Shown: positions 27,426-36,973, counted from the stretch's first letter. The stretch is 64,000 bases of DNA from an uncultured Sphingomonadaceae bacterium (GCA_947488625.1 CANKZR010000002.1:310001-374000), one strand, 5' to 3'. The notes: generated from the letters alone by a model not told the origin. Numbers and translations: made by a program.

Positions 27426-28707
27426 CTGCGGGATCAGTTGGTTCGGCCATGGTCTTCGCCACGCTTACGATCAGGCCCAGCAGCAGAAAATACCAGACTT
27501 GCGCCGATAGCCAGATTGAAACCGAAATGAGCCCCAGCGCGAAGACGGCCATCGCGATCGCGAGCCCTCGTTGGAAAGTCTTGTCATGGCCTGCGGATGT
27601 CATCGATGTCCGGATGATCATCAGAATGCCAAGCAGAGTTGCGATGGCGATCAATATGCTGGCAGGCAGCCCGAACCGGATCGCTGTCAGCAACCAGTAA
27701 TGGTCGATCGATGCGACCATCCACACCGGACGCTGCCAATCGGCATAGCCGATTCCGAACCAAGGGTTTTGCGCAACATTTTCGGTGCCATAGCGCCAGA
27801 TGAGCACGCGATTGTACGAACTAGCGGTATTGAATGACGCGAAGCGGATGAAGGTTCCGAACACGCCTGGTCCTGTCCCGAGTTGGAGCGCCAAGGTCGT
27901 CAATCCGCTGAATATGAAGAACAGCTTCCAGGTCACATTGGCAATTTTCTCGGTTAACCAGTTGTAAAACAGCAGGCCGAGCCCGGCGACCAGAGATAAC
28001 AGGGTTGCCGAGCTAACTGTTACGATACTGCACATGGCGGCAAAAATCCCCATGCCCCGAACCCAGCCCTTGAACCCGGCGAGCCAATAGAGCGGCAGGA
28101 AGCTGCTGAGGAATATCCCGGCCGAGATGGGGTGGGGGAATGGCCCCTGCGCCCTAAGCAGGCCCATACGAGGGGATGATCGATAATCCACCGGAACGCC
28201 CGTAAGCGCGCTGGCTATCCCTTGAATGATATGGGTGTGCGTCACAGCCTCGATCACCATGATGATACCGGTGAGAGTGAGGACCGGAAGCATCAGGATC
28301 AGAAACTTGCGCACGTCATTCAGATTTCGGAACACGGTACGCGCGAAGAAATAGGAAAAGCCGATGTCGGCGATGTGCGCGATGCTGCCGGTCAGCGCGA
28401 CCTCGGTCGGCGATGAGACTGACATTGCCAGGCAGATCCATACCACCGCTGCGACAATTGCGGTATCTGCCCAGCAGAAGCTGATCTGTCCGCGAACAAC
28501 TTGCCTTATCGTGTAGAGCGAAGCGATAGCGATGAAAAACCGATAGGGCGGTATAACCGAACCTGCGATCACGAGGTTGAACTGGGGCGGTAGCAGTAGC
28601 AAATAGCCCAGCACGACTGCTGCATAGACCGGGAGATTCCCAGGAGCGCGCTCGGTATGCGCGCCGAATGTCCGGCCGACGGCTGGTGATTGATGAACAG
28701 ATGCCAT
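27373..28707 (-). CDS. O-antigen ligase/Wzy-like polymerase, copy 1
   Basis: A 444-residue polytopic membrane protein (about 11-12 segments) from the ATG at 28707; a longer frame reaches 28791. It has a large loop between TM segments with YNRVLIWRYGTENVAQNPWFGIGYADW, the Wzy_C/O-antigen-ligase-type motif (R...W..G....NP..GIG). Such proteins join repeat units in the periplasm. It is divergent from the Wzx-like flippase 139 bases away, which supports a polymerase role. Its 3' end overlaps the sulfotransferase gene. Confidence 0.85.
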   Translation of the reverse strand: MASVHQSPAVGRTFGAHTERAPGNLPVYAAVVLGYLLLLPPQFNLVIAGSVIPPYRFFIAIASLYTIRQVVRGQISFCWADTAIVAAVVWICLAMSVSSPTEVALTGSIAHIADIGFSYFFARTVFRNLNDVRKFLILMLPVLTLTGIIMVIEAVTHTHIIQGIASALTGVPVDYRSSPRMGLLRAQGPFPHPISAGIFLSSFLPLYWLAGFKGWVRGMGIFAAMCSIVTVSSATLLSLVAGLGLLFYNWLTEKIANVTWKLFFIFSGLTTLALQLGTGPGVFGTFIRFASFNTASSYNRVLIWRYGTENVAQNPWFGIGYADWQRPVWMVASIDHYWLLTAIRFGLPASILIAIATLLGILMIIRTSMTSAGHDKTFQRGLAIAMAVFALGLISVSIWLSAQVWYFLLLGLIVSVAKTMAEPTDPAAIAAGNQAPPAGRRHVR

Positions 28708-28846
28708 AACGCGTGTTTCTAGGCGTCTTCGTACCCTGCGCAAAGGACAAAGTCGCCCAATAGGCACCGGTTCATGCTCGGAATTCGCCATCTTTCAAAT
28801 AAGTCGGAGTGCCGGATATTTTGTACTCGCCCCCACGTGGAAAACG

Positions 28847-30223
28847 ATGCATTGGCGAAGAATGCCATCATCGGGAAGACTGGCAGGGGTTGCCGCATTG
28901 ACGCCAAGAAGCCTATTCAACCTGATCGCTGCCAAGGCGAGAGACGATAGTGCTGTCATCATAGCGTTGATAGTCCGCGGCTTGGCTGTCGTTGCGGGTT
29001 TTGCCGTGACCTATCTGATCGGCAACAGTCTGGGCCCGGAAGCGACGGGCCAGTTTGCACTTGTAGCGCAGACTGCCGTCTTTCTCTCGATCGTCGGATT
29101 GTTCGGACTCGACGTCAGTGCCGTCCGCCATTTCTCGAAGTCAAAGGCGACCGGTATGGGCATCGCCATTGGCTCGTTGGCAAAGCTTGTGGGGGCAAGC
29201 TTCGGGTTTATCCTGCTGATCGCGGCCGCAATGTGGCTGGGAGGAAACACGGTGTGGGGCTGGCTGTTTGGCGGCGTCGTCCCTGCGGATTTCCTGCTGG
29301 TGTTGTGCGTGATGTTGATCGGGCGCGCGGGCGCTGCCCTCTTCGGCGCAATCCTGCGTTCGCAACATGCCTTCACATTGGGTCAGATCGTCCCAGCCCT
29401 TGTCGTGCCCTTGGTCACTGCAATTGCTCTGGCAACGGGTATTGTCGATACCGTAAGAGGGGCCTTGTGGGCGACTGCTGCGGGTGGTCTCTTGGCGCTC
29501 ACCCTCGGCGCTGTCGCGACGTTCAGCCGCGCGGGCACTGATGGAAACGCCATACGTGTCGGAATGCGCCCGATCTTCGCATCGTCACTCCCCCTGTGGG
29601 GCGTGGGGGTGGTACAGAATATCGCCGCCTGGTATGGCCTGGCTGTAGCCGCGCAGATGCTGGGGGCGGCGGATGCTGGGCTTTACCGCGCCGCCATCCA
29701 GATAGCGGCAGTCTTGCAGATCGCCTCGATGGCGATTTTCTCGGTCTATTCCGCCAAGATCAGCACGGCCTTCCACGCCCAAGATCGCCAGGCTGCTGGC
29801 AGTTTCGCTGCACGATCGATGCGTCTGAGCGCTCTTCTCGCCGTGCCTGCCGGTGCTGTTCTTATCGTGGGCGGAAAATTCATCCTGTCGCAGATCGGGC
29901 CGGAGTTTGCCGCTGCCTACCCGATCCTTGTCGTTCTCGTCATTGGCCAGGTCGTCTTTGCATGTACGGGTCCTTGCGGAATGGTCCTCGCCATGTCGGG
30001 GAACGAAAAGACCAATTTGCTGATCTCGATATCGACCACGGCCTTGCTTTTGGTCGTAGCGCCAATCGCGGCGCATTTCGCCGGGCTGATGGGCGTTGCT
30101 GTTGCCATGGCGTCCATCCTGCCGCTGCGCAATTTCATTGCATTCATCATGGTGTATCGCCTGGAAGGGATTCATGTGTGGAGCGGCAGGGCCAAGCCGC
30201 TCCCGACCGACGAGCCTGCCTAG
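28847..30223 (+). CDS. Polysaccharide flippase (Wzx-like, MATE/MOP superfamily)
   Basis: A 458-residue membrane protein with about 12 transmembrane segments from residue 36 to 445. RGLAVVAGFAVTYLIGNSLGPEATGQFALVAQ is the typical first segment pair of Wzx-type flippases, and the second half repeats the six-helix pattern (LYRAAIQIAAVLQIASMAIFS). It would turn lipid-linked repeat units to the periplasmic side. It is the only flippase I see in the window. Another ATG at 28862 could be the start. Confidence 0.88.
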   Translation: MHWRRMPSSGRLAGVAALTPRSLFNLIAAKARDDSAVIIALIVRGLAVVAGFAVTYLIGNSLGPEATGQFALVAQTAVFLSIVGLFGLDVSAVRHFSKSKATGMGIAIGSLAKLVGASFGFILLIAAAMWLGGNTVWGWLFGGVVPADFLLVLCVMLIGRAGAALFGAILRSQHAFTLGQIVPALVVPLVTAIALATGIVDTVRGALWATAAGGLLALTLGAVATFSRAGTDGNAIRVGMRPIFASSLPLWGVGVVQNIAAWYGLAVAAQMLGAADAGLYRAAIQIAAVLQIASMAIFSVYSAKISTAFHAQDRQAAGSFAARSMRLSALLAVPAGAVLIVGGKFILSQIGPEFAAAYPILVVLVIGQVVFACTGPCGMVLAMSGNEKTNLLISISTTALLLVVAPIAAHFAGLMGVAVAMASILPLRNFIAFIMVYRLEGIHVWSGRAKPLPTDEPA

Positions 30224-30306
30224 ACGCCCCGTAGTCGCAGTTCAGCCTTGATTGCGACGAGGACCTGACATTACTGGCCAGACACCGCATTCAAATCGGA
30301 ATTTTC

Positions 30307-31161
30307 ATGCAAAGACAGCCGCTCACCACCACGCACCCGCATGGCTATCTTCTGGCGAGGCCGGACCGCGCGCTGGGGCTGATCAGAATTTCCAAGAATG
30401 CCTCGACCGAGAGCAAAGTGAGGCTGGGTTGCGAAGACTGGGTTTCTTTCACCCGCTACGACGGTCCTGTCGTCGCTTTTCTGAGAGAGCCGGTTTCGCG
30501 ATTCCTGTCATCGGTGCCGGAAACCATCCTTCGCATGACGGATTTTGCGACAGCACAGGACTGGCGCAAGGATCGCGTCGTGATCCCGGATGATACGCAC
30601 GGCGAACTTCTCGATATCGCGCGAGAGCGGGTTGGCGTGGTGCTTGAACGGTTCGTGGACCTGATCGAATACGCGTTCTTTGACGCCCATCATGAGCCTC
30701 AACACGCCTTCTTCGTCGATCGGGACATGGGACTGAGAATCGATCCCTATCTCTACCTGACTGAAAGTTTCGAAGCGGCTATCGCCCAGATCGAGCAACG
30801 CTGCAGTGTCAGCGTCCCTCCTGCCACCAAGCGCGGAAACGAGGGTGGTAAAAAGCCGCAAGCCGGCAAGAACATCGCTGTGGACCTTGCGCGCCGGGTC
30901 TCACGCACAGGTGTATACCGCAATGTTACCAATCCCGGCTTTCTTGGGCGCCGCTATGGCGACGCTGATGAAACCATTGCGCTGCATGAGCTGAACAGGA
31001 GGTGCAACCAGTTCGTTAAAGAACTCAAAGCGCATGATATCGATGAGAGCCTGCGCGCGCGGATATTGACAATCTATGCGGTGGACCACGCCCTGTGGCG
31101 CGAAGTGACAGATCGCGGCGGTGATGTGCGTGCCAGTGAAGCGTGGCCGCCGAGCCTTTAG
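30307..31161 (+). CDS. Sulfotransferase family 2-like protein
   Basis: A 284-residue protein with RISKNASTESK near the N-terminus (PAPS 5'-phosphosulfate loop of the carbohydrate sulfotransferase / Sulfotransfer_2 group, KNAST) and VAFLREPVSRFLSSV (3'-phosphate-binding motif R(E/D)P..R..S). The rest is divergent, including a basic stretch near 175-200. It is unrelated in sequence to the sulfotransferase at 26613, so the EPS may carry sulfate at two positions (inference). The stop overlaps that of the convergent SDR gene by 4 bases. Confidence 0.78.
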   Translation: MQRQPLTTTHPHGYLLARPDRALGLIRISKNASTESKVRLGCEDWVSFTRYDGPVVAFLREPVSRFLSSVPETILRMTDFATAQDWRKDRVVIPDDTHGELLDIARERVGVVLERFVDLIEYAFFDAHHEPQHAFFVDRDMGLRIDPYLYLTESFEAAIAQIEQRCSVSVPPATKRGNEGGKKPQAGKNIAVDLARRVSRTGVYRNVTNPGFLGRRYGDADETIALHELNRRCNQFVKELKAHDIDESLRARILTIYAVDHALWREVTDRGGDVRASEAWPPSL

Positions 31162-31895
31162 CTGCGCAGGACGACCCGCTTGATCGCGGCTTTCCAGCTT
31201 TCCCCGATGCGGACTTCGCGCCCTTCCTGGAAAAATCGACCGTGCGGCCCTTCCATGTCGCACTCTATCAAAGGGGCGAGCATGCCGAAAATCTCGTCGG
31301 GATCATGTCCGTGATCGCTCATCGCGGTGCGCGTCGCACCTGGATTGAACTCGTTGACCAGCACGTTCGGATAGCGATCCCGATCAATTTCGCCGGCGAT
31401 GCCGCGAACCAGCGAATGCAGAGCTCCCTTCGAAACCGAGTAGGCAATGGAGCCGGGTAGCGGGTTGAGATCGGCGAGGGAGCCGAACACGACGACCCGC
31501 CCGAAGTTACGCTCAAGCATTTCCGGCAGAGCTTCATGCAAGGTGTTGGCCACGCCCATGACATTGGTTTGCAGGGCATGCTCCAGTTGCTCGGCGCCCT
31601 CATCCAGGAAATGGGCCTTCGGATAGATCGCCGCCGCCGCAATGACATGCGTCACCGGGCCATGTGCTTCACGGGCCTGCTTGAACGCTTGGGCGGCCAG
31701 TTGCCGATCCGCCATGTCGGCGGCAAAACCGGCTATCGCGCCGTGTTTGTCCGCCAGATCTGAGAGGGCCTGCGCATTGCGCCCTATTGCAGAAACCTTG
31801 AAGCTTGCCTCGGCAAATTGCCTTGTCAAAGCGCTGCCAATACCGCCGGTAGCACCGGTAATCAGGATGTGTTTGCTGGTGCCGACTGTAGTCAT
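31158..31895 (-). CDS. Short-chain dehydrogenase/reductase
   Basis: A 245-residue classical SDR from the ATG at 31895; the frame extends upstream but overlaps the GMC gene. Seen: TGATGGIGSALTRQ (TGxxxGIG), a VFGSLADLNP strand with the catalytic Ser, YSVSKGAL (Tyr-x3-Lys), and the NPGATRTAM motif after the active site. The ATG follows the GMC stop by 2 bases, and the ribosome-binding site AAGGGA lies inside the last GMC codons, so the two are coupled. Substrate unknown; acting in series with the GMC oxidoreductase is a reasonable guess. Confidence 0.88.
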   Translation of the reverse strand: MTTVGTSKHILITGATGGIGSALTRQFAEASFKVSAIGRNAQALSDLADKHGAIAGFAADMADRQLAAQAFKQAREAHGPVTHVIAAAAIYPKAHFLDEGAEQLEHALQTNVMGVANTLHEALPEMLERNFGRVVVFGSLADLNPLPGSIAYSVSKGALHSLVRGIAGEIDRDRYPNVLVNEFNPGATRTAMSDHGHDPDEIFGMLAPLIECDMEGPHGRFFQEGREVRIGESWKAAIKRVVLRS

Positions 31896-31897
31896 TT

Positions 31898-33547
31898 TTA
31901 AATAGTCCCTTCTTTCGTCGCGCGATCTGCATCCATTGAGGCCCGCACTTGATCGGAACCGGTTTCGCGGCTTTTTACGATGGCTTCGGCAACGCGCACG
32001 GCATGGGCGGCGACAGTCAGCCCGGGATTGAGACCCAGAGAACCAGGGAACACCGATGCGTCGGCAACATACAGGCCGGGCTTCTCCCAAACCTGCCCTT
32101 GAGCGTCGGTAACAGAGTCGCTGGGGTCATGCCCCATACGGCAGGTCCCCATCGGATGGCCCAGATTGGGTTCACCAAGGCCGGTGAGGAACCGCACCTT
32201 GAGAGGGCTGAACGACGCTTTCATGTGTTTCCTGAAGAGCCTTGCCCGCACAAGCAATTCTGATCGCTTGTGATAGGTGACCGCAATCCGCTCGCTTCCG
32301 TCGTCCGCCAGTTCCGTGGTCACGAGATTGTCGCGATAGGGCAGATCCTGGATATTGGCGGTGAACAGTTCGGCCTTGCGGAAGATGCGCTGTGCGATCT
32401 CTCCCACGGGGCGCAAAGCCACGCGCTTGAACGGCCCGAGGTTCAAACCCGCGCGCCGCAATTTCTCGGAGAGGAAGTGCGTGATCATTCCCGGGGCGGA
32501 CACCATTCCCAGCGATTGGCATTCAGCCAGCGGGGCAGGTCCGTCAAAGTAATGGTCGCGAAATGCCATGACTTTGCGCGGTCCCCAGAGCTCTTCGAGA
32601 CCGGACCCTGATACCGCGAAGACTTCGCTGGCATGAAACATCAGCCCGCGGCCGACCATCTCTGGAACGCCGCCGTCCCATATCCCGGCTGACTTGAGCA
32701 AAAGGCGCGGCGAATTCAGCGCGCCCGCCGCGAGCACGAGGTGGCGGGCCCTGAATTCATGGGTATTTCCTTCGCTGTCGACAGCATGGACGACCCAGTC
32801 ACCATGTTGCCCCTGCTCCAGCCGCGTGACGGTAAACCCCTTGTGGAGCGTGATCTGTGCACCAGCGCGCAAGGCGGGTTCAAGGCCGCGATTGAAGCCA
32901 TGTGCCTTGCAGTCGCGGATGCACGTGTTGCCCTGGCATTCGCTGCAGCCCGGTCGATAAGCTATCCCCACGTGCATGTGATAGGGATGCCGTCCATTGG
33001 CTCGCAGTGTTTCGATGATGAACCGGTGCGCCGGAGAGATCGCGGGAGGGGGTGACAACGGTGCGTCATCCTCTGGATCGAGCCGGTTTGGCGTACCCAC
33101 CACGCCCAGCATTTTCTCTGCTTCGCGATAGGCTTCGAGAAACTCGCCGTAGCTTACGGGCCAATCGTTTCGCAGTGCGGTTTCCGAGGTGTCGGCCCAT
33201 TGCGCTGGTTGAAAGTCGCGCTCGAAATCAGCACGTTCAGCGCGGCCAAGCGCCGCACCATAAATCCGGCCCGAGCCGCCCGGCCCAATGCCCAATACCG
33301 AACCGATATTGACCGGTTTTGCGCCTCTGCGTTTACGAAAGCGCGTTTCTGAGGGCCAGCGCTCGCCACCGCGATCGTCCTGGCCGCCGAACAGCCGCGC
33401 CAGTCGGCCCTTGGCAGGTGCCGCTTGCGACGGATTTCCTTTTTCGAGGACAGCCACTGTCATGCCCGCATCGCCGCAACGACCTGCTACGATGGAGCCA
33501 CCCATCCCAGCGCCCACGACCAGAACATCGAGAATATTATTGTCCAA
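31898..33547 (-). CDS. GMC family FAD-dependent oxidoreductase
   Basis: A 549-residue glucose-methanol-choline-type flavoprotein. Seen: the FAD-binding motif VVGAGMGGSIVAGRCGDAGM, GPGGSGRIYGAALGRAERADF in the flavin region, a Cys-rich loop CSECQGNTCIRDC at about 201-213, HPMGTCRMG, and the C-terminal signature LGLNPGLTVAAHAVRVAE. The start is TTG 33547; no ATG or GTG lies between it and the upstream stop. Related proteins oxidise alcohols of sugars or lipids; the Cys loop could bind a metal or cluster, which is unusual and resembles cholesterol-oxidase-like GMC relatives. It is coupled to the SDR gene. Confidence 0.88.
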   Translation of the reverse strand: MDNNILDVLVVGAGMGGSIVAGRCGDAGMTVAVLEKGNPSQAAPAKGRLARLFGGQDDRGGERWPSETRFRKRRGAKPVNIGSVLGIGPGGSGRIYGAALGRAERADFERDFQPAQWADTSETALRNDWPVSYGEFLEAYREAEKMLGVVGTPNRLDPEDDAPLSPPPAISPAHRFIIETLRANGRHPYHMHVGIAYRPGCSECQGNTCIRDCKAHGFNRGLEPALRAGAQITLHKGFTVTRLEQGQHGDWVVHAVDSEGNTHEFRARHLVLAAGALNSPRLLLKSAGIWDGGVPEMVGRGLMFHASEVFAVSGSGLEELWGPRKVMAFRDHYFDGPAPLAECQSLGMVSAPGMITHFLSEKLRRAGLNLGPFKRVALRPVGEIAQRIFRKAELFTANIQDLPYRDNLVTTELADDGSERIAVTYHKRSELLVRARLFRKHMKASFSPLKVRFLTGLGEPNLGHPMGTCRMGHDPSDSVTDAQGQVWEKPGLYVADASVFPGSLGLNPGLTVAAHAVRVAEAIVKSRETGSDQVRASMDADRATKEGTI

Positions 33548-33619
33548 CGTAGAGGGATCCTGGCGTTTTGCAGGCAGAAAGGTCGGCGTTCACGTGTCGT
33601 CCGCGCGCGATGGTATCGG

Positions 33620-34444
33620 TCACTTGATCCGCTTGGCGAACCTCAACAGGGCAGGCGGTACGAGATCCCTGACGAGTTCGCGCGACTTCACGGTAAAGTC
33701 TTCCTTGTCGCCCGATCCCGGACGGCGTTTGAAGTTGGTGGTCCGGTCGGGCTGGTCAGCCAGTGTCTGTGCAGAGGTATAGTAGTAAGTCGCGATCGAG
33801 CGGCGCGTCTTGCCCTCGGGCGTGGTCAAGGGATCTGGATGACCGTGATAGCTATCGAGATCGGTATTGAAAATGACGCAACGCCCGATGATCGGCGCGA
33901 CCTTTTGCTCCACGGTCTTCATATCCTTCGACCATAGTTCAAGATCGCCCCCGTATTCCTCCTTCCAGTCGCTGTTGAGGTAGATCAGGACATTGATCCT
34001 GCGGCGGACATTCATCCGCTTGTGACGGTTGAAATCGGCATGGACGCCAAGATGGCCGCCGCGCAGTGTCTCGTGCAATCCGCCGCCCGCAAAATAGGGA
34101 TCCGCGATCAGGCCATCGATACCTGTAAGCTCCGACAGAAATGTGAGGAAGGGTTGGCTGTTGAGAGCAGCAAACAGGCTGAAGGTCACATCCTCGAGAT
34201 CGTCAGGATGAAACTGGTATTTCAGCTTCTCCTGATTGCGGGTGAAGGAAACCGATTTTTCCCGCGAGGGGAACTGCGCATCGATCCTGCGCAGGACATC
34301 CTGCGACACGAAATCGTCGATCACGATATGCGGGAAAGGGCTGGCATCGCGATATTTCCCGGCAAGCCGCTTGCCCTCGGCCTCGCACTGGTCCTGCGCG
34401 AACCTGGGGTGAGTATCGGAGCCGATGAAATCCAGAACGGCCAT
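33620..34444 (-). CDS. 2-oxoglutarate/Fe(II)-dependent oxygenase (prolyl-4-hydroxylase-like)
   Basis: A 274-residue double-stranded beta-helix oxygenase. The iron ligands are His135 and Asp137 (GVHADF) and His200 (DSYHGHPDP), and Arg214/Arg215 (TRRSIATYYYT) would bind 2-oxoglutarate. NVLIYLNSDWKEEYGGDLELW is the family strand between them. Such proteins hydroxylate peptides, lipids or sugars and occur in EPS and LPS clusters. It sits between the GMC gene and the rml operon on the same strand. Substrate unknown. Confidence 0.87.
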   Translation of the reverse strand: MAVLDFIGSDTHPRFAQDQCEAEGKRLAGKYRDASPFPHIVIDDFVSQDVLRRIDAQFPSREKSVSFTRNQEKLKYQFHPDDLEDVTFSLFAALNSQPFLTFLSELTGIDGLIADPYFAGGGLHETLRGGHLGVHADFNRHKRMNVRRRINVLIYLNSDWKEEYGGDLELWSKDMKTVEQKVAPIIGRCVIFNTDLDSYHGHPDPLTTPEGKTRRSIATYYYTSAQTLADQPDRTTNFKRRPGSGDKEDFTVKSRELVRDLVPPALLRFAKRIK

Positions 34445-34500
34445 GATAGGGGGGACTCCTTGGACTTTGTGTTTCTGGCCCTGACGCGGAAGGACCCTTT

Positions 34501-34519
34501 GCCCCTTAAGCCAAGGGGC
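34501..34519 (-). terminator. Hairpin after rmlB
   Basis: A perfect 7-bp stem GCCCCTT / AAGGGGC with an AAGCC loop, 22 bases past the rmlB stop and before the oxygenase start. No T-run follows, so termination may be partial. Confidence 0.4.
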
Positions 34520-34540
34520 GACTGTTTACAGGAACACGCC

Positions 34541-35590
34541 TCAACTAAGGGCGCGCCACCATTCTTCATTCTCAAGATACCAGCGCAACGTCTTGCGCAA
34601 TCCGTTTTCGAAACCGTGAACGGGGCTATAGCCCAACTCGTCTCGCGCTTTGGTCTCGTCGATCGCGTACCGCCGGTCATGTCCGGCACGATCCGTGACG
34701 AAGGTTTTCAGGCTGGAAGTCTCCTGCCCGTTGGCGGCAGGCGCGTCGGGATATCGCTGTGACAGACCGTCGATTTCCCTGAATGCCAGGTCGACTTCGG
34801 CACATACCGTATCGATGACCGTCATATTCGGTAACTCGGCGCCGCCACCGATATTGTATACCTCGCCCGGCTGGCCTTTCGAGAGGCAGGCTTCGATGCC
34901 TCGGCAATGGTCTTCGACATGAAGCCAGTCGCGCACGTTCATTCCATCGCCGTAGATCGGCAGGTTACGGCCGTGCAACGCGTTGAGCAGGAACAGCGGG
35001 ATCAGCTTCTCGGGATATTGGTAAGGCCCGTAATTGTTGGAACAATTGCTGGTTGTTACCTCCAGCCCGAAGGTGTGATGATAGGCCCGCACGATGTGGT
35101 CAGAGGATGCCTTGGAGGCGGAATAGGGGGAGTTCGGCTGATATTGCGTCGTTTCGCTGAACGCCGGATCGTTCGGGCCGAGCGAACCGTACACTTCATC
35201 GGTGGAGATGTGGTGGAACCGGTGCGGCTTCCCGTCGCCTTCGTCCAGCCAGACGGTGCGCGCTGCTTTCAGCAGGCTGTTGGTCCCGAGAATATTGGTT
35301 TCGATAAACGCGTCAGGCCCGCTTATCGAGCGATCGACGTGACTCTCCGCAGCGAAATGGACGATCGTTTCGATGGTCCGCTCGCGCAGCAGCTTTTCTA
35401 CAAGTTCGGTGTTGCGGATGTCTTCCACCACTAACTCTGCCTGCTCGACGCCCGCAATCGTGGACTCGTTGCCCGCATAGGTCAGGCAATCAAAGACGAT
35501 CAGCGTGTCGTCGGGGTGCTTCTGCGACCAGTGGTGGACGAAGTTACCGCCAATGAAGCCGGCACCTCCAGTGATGAGAAGGTTAGCCAA
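34541..35590 (-). CDS. rmlB: dTDP-glucose 4,6-dehydratase
   Basis: A 349-residue extended SDR, second enzyme of dTDP-L-rhamnose synthesis. Seen: TGGAGFIGGNFVHH at the N-terminus, catalytic Thr130-Asp131-Glu132 (STDEVYG), Tyr156 and Lys160 (YSASKASSDH), and GDGMNVRDWLHVEDHCRGI. Last gene of a four-gene minus-strand operon A-C-D-B; it overlaps the rmlD stop by 8 bases. Confidence 0.97.
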   Translation of the reverse strand: MANLLITGGAGFIGGNFVHHWSQKHPDDTLIVFDCLTYAGNESTIAGVEQAELVVEDIRNTELVEKLLRERTIETIVHFAAESHVDRSISGPDAFIETNILGTNSLLKAARTVWLDEGDGKPHRFHHISTDEVYGSLGPNDPAFSETTQYQPNSPYSASKASSDHIVRAYHHTFGLEVTTSNCSNNYGPYQYPEKLIPLFLLNALHGRNLPIYGDGMNVRDWLHVEDHCRGIEACLSKGQPGEVYNIGGGAELPNMTVIDTVCAEVDLAFREIDGLSQRYPDAPAANGQETSSLKTFVTDRAGHDRRYAIDETKARDELGYSPVHGFENGLRKTLRWYLENEEWWRALS

Positions 35591-36431
35591 GTGCTGCTTC
35601 CTCTTTCAGCATTTTGCGCAGGTTGACACGCCAGTGGGTATGCCCGTCATCCAGCAAATCGCGCGTCTTGCTGCAGTCCAGCAGGGAGAACGCAGGGCGC
35701 TTTGCCGGGGTGGGGTAGGCGCTTGTCGGAATGGGCGTGATGGGAATGGCGCGAGGCAACAGGCCGATCTCCAGCGCCTCTTCCTGGATGGCGACGGCGA
35801 AATCATACCAGCTGGCAACACCCGCATCACTGTGATGGAAAGTGCCGCTGGCATCCTTTGCAACAAGCCCCCAAATGGTGGCGGCAAGGCCCGGCGCCCA
35901 TGTCGGCGCGCCAATCTGGTCTGCTACGACATTGAGCGCAGGCTTCTCCGCCATCAGCCGCAGCATGGTCCGCACGAAGTTTGCGCCACCTGCCGTGTAG
36001 ACCCATGCCGTGCGAACCAGGATGTCGCCCTTGCGGACATGGTTCTCACCCTCGGCCTTGGTACGGCCATAGGCGGATAGTGGGTTTCGTGCGTCGTCCG
36101 GGCGATAGGCCTGGCTCGCATTGCCGTCGAACACGAAATCGGTGGAGACGTGAACGAGCTTGCCGTCATGCGCCGCGGCAAGCGCGGCGACGGCTTCGGC
36201 ATTGATGGCGCGTGCCGTGGCTTCGTCGTTTTCCGCCTTGTCGACCGCGGTGTGGGCGGACGCATTGATGATGAGATCGGGGGCGACATCTTTCACCAGC
36301 GCACGAATTGCCGCTGCATCGGTAAGGTCGCATTCGTCGATGTCGACAGGATGCAACCGGGCCGTTTCCGGTGCAGCGGCGATCAATCCGCGACCCAGCT
36401 GGCCCTTGGCCCCGGTTATGAGAACCTTCAC
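35583..36431 (-). CDS. rmlD: dTDP-4-dehydrorhamnose reductase
   Basis: A 282-residue SDR, last enzyme of dTDP-L-rhamnose synthesis, reducing the 4-keto group with NAD(P)H. Seen: GAKGQLGRGL at 7-16, STDFVFDG, YGRTKAEGE (Tyr-x3-Lys) and ILVRTAWVYTAGGANFVRTM. It overlaps rmlC upstream by 4 bases and rmlB downstream by 8, so the whole operon is translationally coupled. Confidence 0.96.
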   Translation of the reverse strand: MKVLITGAKGQLGRGLIAAAPETARLHPVDIDECDLTDAAAIRALVKDVAPDLIINASAHTAVDKAENDEATARAINAEAVAALAAAHDGKLVHVSTDFVFDGNASQAYRPDDARNPLSAYGRTKAEGENHVRKGDILVRTAWVYTAGGANFVRTMLRLMAEKPALNVVADQIGAPTWAPGLAATIWGLVAKDASGTFHHSDAGVASWYDFAVAIQEEALEIGLLPRAIPITPIPTSAYPTPAKRPAFSLLDCSKTRDLLDDGHTHWRVNLRKMLKEEAALG

Positions 36432-36973
36432 GAGAACGCTTCCAACCGGGCGAGCGGGCTACCCTGGCGATCCTTCGCGGAAAGCTGGACGTCGAGGCCT
36501 GCTGTCGGCCAGTCTATGCCCACATCAGGGTCATCCCAGGCCAGCGAATGTTCGTGCTGCGGCGCGTATGGCGCATCGCATTTATAAAGGAAGTCGGTGT
36601 CATCTTCCAGTGTGAGGAACCCATGGGCAAAGCCTTGCGGCACCCAGAACATGCGCTTGTTTCTGGCCGATAGCTCTACGCCGACCCATTTGCCGAAACC
36701 GGGTGAGGATCGCCGCAGGTCGACCGCCACATCGAATACCGCACCATTGGCCACACGAACGAGCTTGCCTTGCGGCCCCGGATTTTGAAAATGCATTCCT
36801 CGCAGCACGCCTTTATGCGAGCGGGAGTGATTGTCCTGCACGAAGTCGATATCGAGACCCGCCTCCGCGAACCTGGATGCACTCCAGCTTTCCATGAAGA
36901 ACCCGCGTTCGTCACCGAACACTTGCGGTTCGACAATCAACGGGCCTTCGATTTCGCATTCTATGATCTTCAT
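36428..36973 (-). CDS. rmlC: dTDP-4-dehydrorhamnose 3,5-epimerase
   Basis: A 181-residue cupin epimerase from the ATG at 36973, chosen because the conserved [16 protein letters not shown] opening starts there and it overlaps the rmlA stop (ATGA). Seen: [19 protein letters not shown] with catalytic His61, [20 protein letters not shown], Tyr130 as the second catalytic residue, and [12 protein letters not shown]. Standard length. Confidence 0.96.
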   Translation of the reverse strand: MKIIECEIEGPLIVEPQVFGDERGFFMESWSASRFAEAGLDIDFVQDNHSRSHKGVLRGMHFQNPGPQGKLVRVANGAVFDVAVDLRRSSPGFGKWVGVELSARNKRMFWVPQGFAHGFLTLEDDTDFLYKCDAPYAPQHEHSLAWDDPDVGIDWPTAGLDVQLSAKDRQGSPLARLEAFS

